A DNA stretch of 64,000 nt from positions 7,567,501 to 7,631,500 of the forward strand of contig CP019636.1 of NCBI GenBank assembly GCA_002163975.1, in the 5' to 3' direction. This stretch comes from Nostocales cyanobacterium HT-58-2. Its GTDB lineage: Bacteria; Cyanobacteriota; Cyanobacteriia; Cyanobacteriales; Nostocaceae. Positions 61,876-64,000 of the stretch are shown in pieces; the stretch's first letter is position 1, and the number at the start of each line of letters is the position of its first letter. The translations under genes were made by a program, and so were the position numbers. The notes below the pieces were generated by a model, which saw only the letters and a list, made by a program, of their open reading frames with translations, did no database searches and had not been told where the DNA came from.

Positions 61876-63873
61876 TCAAATAATAGTCGCCAGTGGATTA
61901 CGGAGGTTCTCGATTTCTGGGAAAATAACGTTGCGTAAAGTTTGCAATAAATCCTTTGTTGTATAGGGCTTAGGAAGAAATGTTGTGACTTGTGTAGCCC
62001 CCATCAGTTTATCGCTAGTCACCAGACCACTGACAGCAATAATTTTGACAAGTGAATTCATTTTTTGCAATGTACGAATGGTGACTGCACCGTTCATCAA
62101 CGGCATCATCATGTCTACCAACACCACGCTAATTTCATCTTTATACTGAGCATACACCGCGAGCGCCTCAATTCCATCAGAGGCTGTCAGCACCTTGTAG
62201 TTGTAACTTTCCAATAAGATTTTGGTGGTCTCCAGAATTTCGGCTTCGTCGTCCACAATGAGAACCAATTCTCCATTTCCTTTTGGCAATTCAAGGTTTT
62301 CTGCTAGCGACGTTGCCGTTGCCTCCACTGCTGGCAAAAACACTTTAAATTCAGTTCCTTTTCCAACCTTGCTGCACACATTCACAAAACCACCGTGGCT
62401 TTTGATAATACCCCTCACGGTTGAAAGACCCAGCCCTGTCCCTTTGCCAAGCTCTTTCGTGGTGAAAAACGGCTCGAATATTCTATCCACTATTTCTGGC
62501 GGCATACCGATTCCCGTATCGGTGACAGTCATCATAATGTAGGGACCAACACTTGCCTCAAGGTTCATGCGGGCATAGTGTTCATCTATGAACACATTTT
62601 CGGCAGAGATATTCAAAGTTCCGCCGTTGGGCATGGCATCACGAGCATTAACGACCAAGTTCATGAGCACCTGATGCAAGTGTGTCGCATCTCCAACGAT
62701 AGCCCAAAGGTCTGAGTGTATGTTTGTAGAAAATTCAATGGATTTGGGAAACGTCTCTTGGACAATCTGCTTGATTTCTGAGAACAAGTGGTTCACTTGC
62801 ACAATTGTGCGCTTGCCTTCAACTCCGCGTGCAAACTGTAGCACTTGCTTGACCAAAGACGCCCCACGTTTAGCGTTAGTTTCTATTGTGTTAAACATCT
62901 GCTGACTTCGCTCATCAACACAAGAGAGTTTTATCTGTAACAGTTGTGCGGCTGTCAGTATTGGAGTTAGTGTGTTGTTTAGATCATGTGCAATGCCGCT
63001 AGCAAGTGTGCCAATGCTCTCCAGTCGCTGCGCACGGAGAAACTGCGCTTCGAGTTGTTTCTTCTCTGTAATATCGGTGTTAACGGTAAGGATCGATTTA
63101 GGTTGTCCCTGTTCATCGCACACCAAACTCCAGCGGCTAGCAACAATGATTTCCTTACCTTCTTTGGTGACTTGATATAGCTCACCCTCCCAAGAACCGT
63201 TAAGAGCCAAAGCTTGCTGGACATTTTTGAGTTGAGATAAGGGTTGCTGCAGATACAGAAGCTCATTAGCTTTCTTGCCCATTGCTTCTTGTGCCTTCCA
63301 TCCGTACAAATATTCGGCCCCTTTGTTCCAAAGATAAATTTGGTTATCCAAATCTTGAACAAGAATGGCATCTGTTGTGATATCGAGCAACGCAGCTTGT
63401 TCACGGATTTTCTGTTCTGCTCGTGTGCGTTCAGAGATTTCTTGTTCTAGACGCAGATTTTGCTCTTGGAGTCTTTTCGTCAAGTTATGAAGCCTCAGAT
63501 GGAGTTCGACACGTGCTAAAACTTCTTCGTGCTGAAGCGGTTTGGTGATGTAATCCACTGCACCGAGATTCAAGCCTTTGACCTTATCCACTATTTCGGA
63601 AAGTGCGGTCATGAAAATGATGGGAATTTCTTTTGTTAACTCATTGGCTTTGAGACGACGGCACGTTTCAAAACCATCTATTCCCGGCATGAGTATATCC
63701 AACAAAATCAGATCGGGTGGGGCATATTCTGCTCTGGCGATCGCACTTTCGCCATCTTCAGCAACCAAGACTGTAAATCCTGAATTAGCTAACAAATCAA
63801 ACAATATCTCTAAATTGGTAGGAGTGTCATCGACAATTAGGATGACACCTTTTTTATGAAAATCAATACTCAT
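61876..63873 (-). CDS. Hybrid histidine kinase (REC-PAS-HisKA-HATPase-REC)
   Basis: 665 residues. A receiver domain (~9-125) has the phospho-acceptor Asp in PDLILLDILMPG and Lys in DYITKPLQ. A coiled-coil linker and a PAS domain (~165-270) follow. The kinase core has the H-box LASGIAHDLNNTLTPI, N-box LMNLVVNARDAM, G1 DTGIGMPPE and G2 GKGTGLGLS. A second receiver (~535-650) has Asp in VVLVDMMMPLMNG. It has no membrane helix, so it is a cytosolic phosphorelay component. It starts 8 bp after the stop of the upstream gene with AGAGG between, so the two are in an operon. The signal is unknown. Confidence 0.95.
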   Translation of the reverse strand: MSIDFHKKGVILIVDDTPTNLEILFDLLANSGFTVLVAEDGESAIARAEYAPPDLILLDILMPGIDGFETCRRLKANELTKEIPIIFMTALSEIVDKVKGLNLGAVDYITKPLQHEEVLARVELHLRLHNLTKRLQEQNLRLEQEISERTRAEQKIREQAALLDITTDAILVQDLDNQIYLWNKGAEYLYGWKAQEAMGKKANELLYLQQPLSQLKNVQQALALNGSWEGELYQVTKEGKEIIVASRWSLVCDEQGQPKSILTVNTDITEKKQLEAQFLRAQRLESIGTLASGIAHDLNNTLTPILTAAQLLQIKLSCVDERSQQMFNTIETNAKRGASLVKQVLQFARGVEGKRTIVQVNHLFSEIKQIVQETFPKSIEFSTNIHSDLWAIVGDATHLHQVLMNLVVNARDAMPNGGTLNISAENVFIDEHYARMNLEASVGPYIMMTVTDTGIGMPPEIVDRIFEPFFTTKELGKGTGLGLSTVRGIIKSHGGFVNVCSKVGKGTEFKVFLPAVEATATSLAENLELPKGNGELVLIVDDEAEILETTKILLESYNYKVLTASDGIEALAVYAQYKDEISVVLVDMMMPLMNGAVTIRTLQKMNSLVKIIAVSGLVTSDKLMGATQVTTFLPKPYTTKDLLQTLRNVIFPEIENLRNPLATII

Positions 63874-63881
63874 AAAACCTC

Positions 63882-64000
63882 TTAATATTTTTTGAGAAAC
63901 TCCAGGATTTGTTTCCCTTTAAAACCTTTGGCAAGTTGACGCAAATGGGTGGCAAACGGTACCCATTGTTCATTCAATTCCTGTAATTGTGCAGCTCGTT
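63882..64000 (-). CDS. C-terminal end of an upstream gene, possibly a signalling protein (truncated)
   Basis: The minus strand entering from the right edge is open for ~38 codons (QLQELNEQWVPFATHLRQLA, then KGFKGKQILEFLKKY) and stops at TAA (63882-63884). It is a short helical tail. I associate similar tails with multidomain cyanobacterial two-component proteins, but too little is present to be sure. Its 8-bp distance from the hybrid kinase gene suggests co-transcription. Confidence 0.55.
   Translation of the reverse strand, partial: RAAQLQELNEQWVPFATHLRQLAKGFKGKQILEFLKKY

Noticed and set aside
61425-61883. Several frames of 67-139 codons on both strands between the glucosidase and the hybrid kinase
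   Set aside because: They are made of the MITE-like copy C and adjacent repeat block. The peptide shared with the two NTPases comes from the element, not from a real homologous gene.
1-64000. tRNA, rRNA, tmRNA, RNase P RNA, phage genes or complete insertion sequences
   Set aside because: I looked for their typical sequences on both strands and found none convincing; only IS605-like end relics at 2583-2660 and near 46301-46345.

Overview
The window is chromosomal DNA from a cyanobacterium, very probably a filamentous heterocyst-forming species (Nostocales, of the Scytonema/Brasilonema/Tolypothrix type). GCGATCGC (HIP1) octamers are scattered throughout. There are many short palindromic repeats between genes. 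Several families are essentially cyanobacterial: DUF2605/DUF2973, a Mo-dependent nitrogenase-like small protein, a CYP120-like P450 and a Yfr1-like sRNA. Very large STAND NTPase genes with HEAT or WD40 repeats are also typical. The genus is inferred, not shown.

Layout. 1-6.7 kb: housekeeping and orphan genes (RNase R/II-type exonuclease cut by the window edge, clpP, a DUF255 thioredoxin-like protein). 6.7-12.3 kb: an accessory island with a VapC-type toxin and antitoxin, a 21-bp tandem repeat array, an NLR-like NACHT-HEAT-DUF4062 gene and an Uma2 nuclease. 12.4-13.8 kb: mobA and ilvN. 15-33.2 kb: a same-strand cluster for a Wzx/Wzy-type exopolysaccharide: sugar-nucleotide 4,6-dehydratase, flippase, Wzy-like polymerase, three intact GT4 glycosyltransferases and one broken, epimerase, phosphoglycosyl transferase, PLP aminotransferase, FemAB-like and ATP-grasp enzymes, and a Wzz/BY-kinase chain-length regulator. 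33.2-44.7 kb, minus strand: a pentapeptide-repeat membrane protein, quinone oxidoreductase, methyltransferase, two tandem Yfr1-like sRNAs, the arsS/arsM arsenosugar pair, a substrate-binding lipoprotein and glutamate dehydrogenase. 45-54 kb: a P450, then a second accessory island (DUF4231 membrane protein, TIR protein, nSTAND NTPase-WD40 protein), another 21-bp array and a RelE/ParE toxin-antitoxin pair. 54-64 kb: thrS, DUF2605/DUF2973, an amylo-alpha-1,6-glucosidase and a hybrid histidine kinase.

The most unusual structure links the two accessory islands. Both contain a toxin-antitoxin pair, a 21-bp heptad-coding array and a giant STAND NTPase whose sensor repeats are almost identical at DNA level apart from a few codons. 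A roughly 105-bp palindromic MITE-like element sits in frame inside both NTPase genes, between conserved ATPase motifs. A third, nearly identical copy is intergenic at 61.4 kb. A different palindromic repeat lies in frame inside the pentapeptide-repeat gene. Short palindromic elements in this genome therefore appear to be tolerated as protein-coding insertions, as described for Rickettsia palindromic elements. The TIR / DUF4231 / nSTAND-WD40 operon and the NACHT-HEAT-DUF4062 protein are the best candidates for poorly characterised conflict (anti-phage or cell-suicide) systems.

All calls come from reading the sequence and remembered family features; no database search was run.
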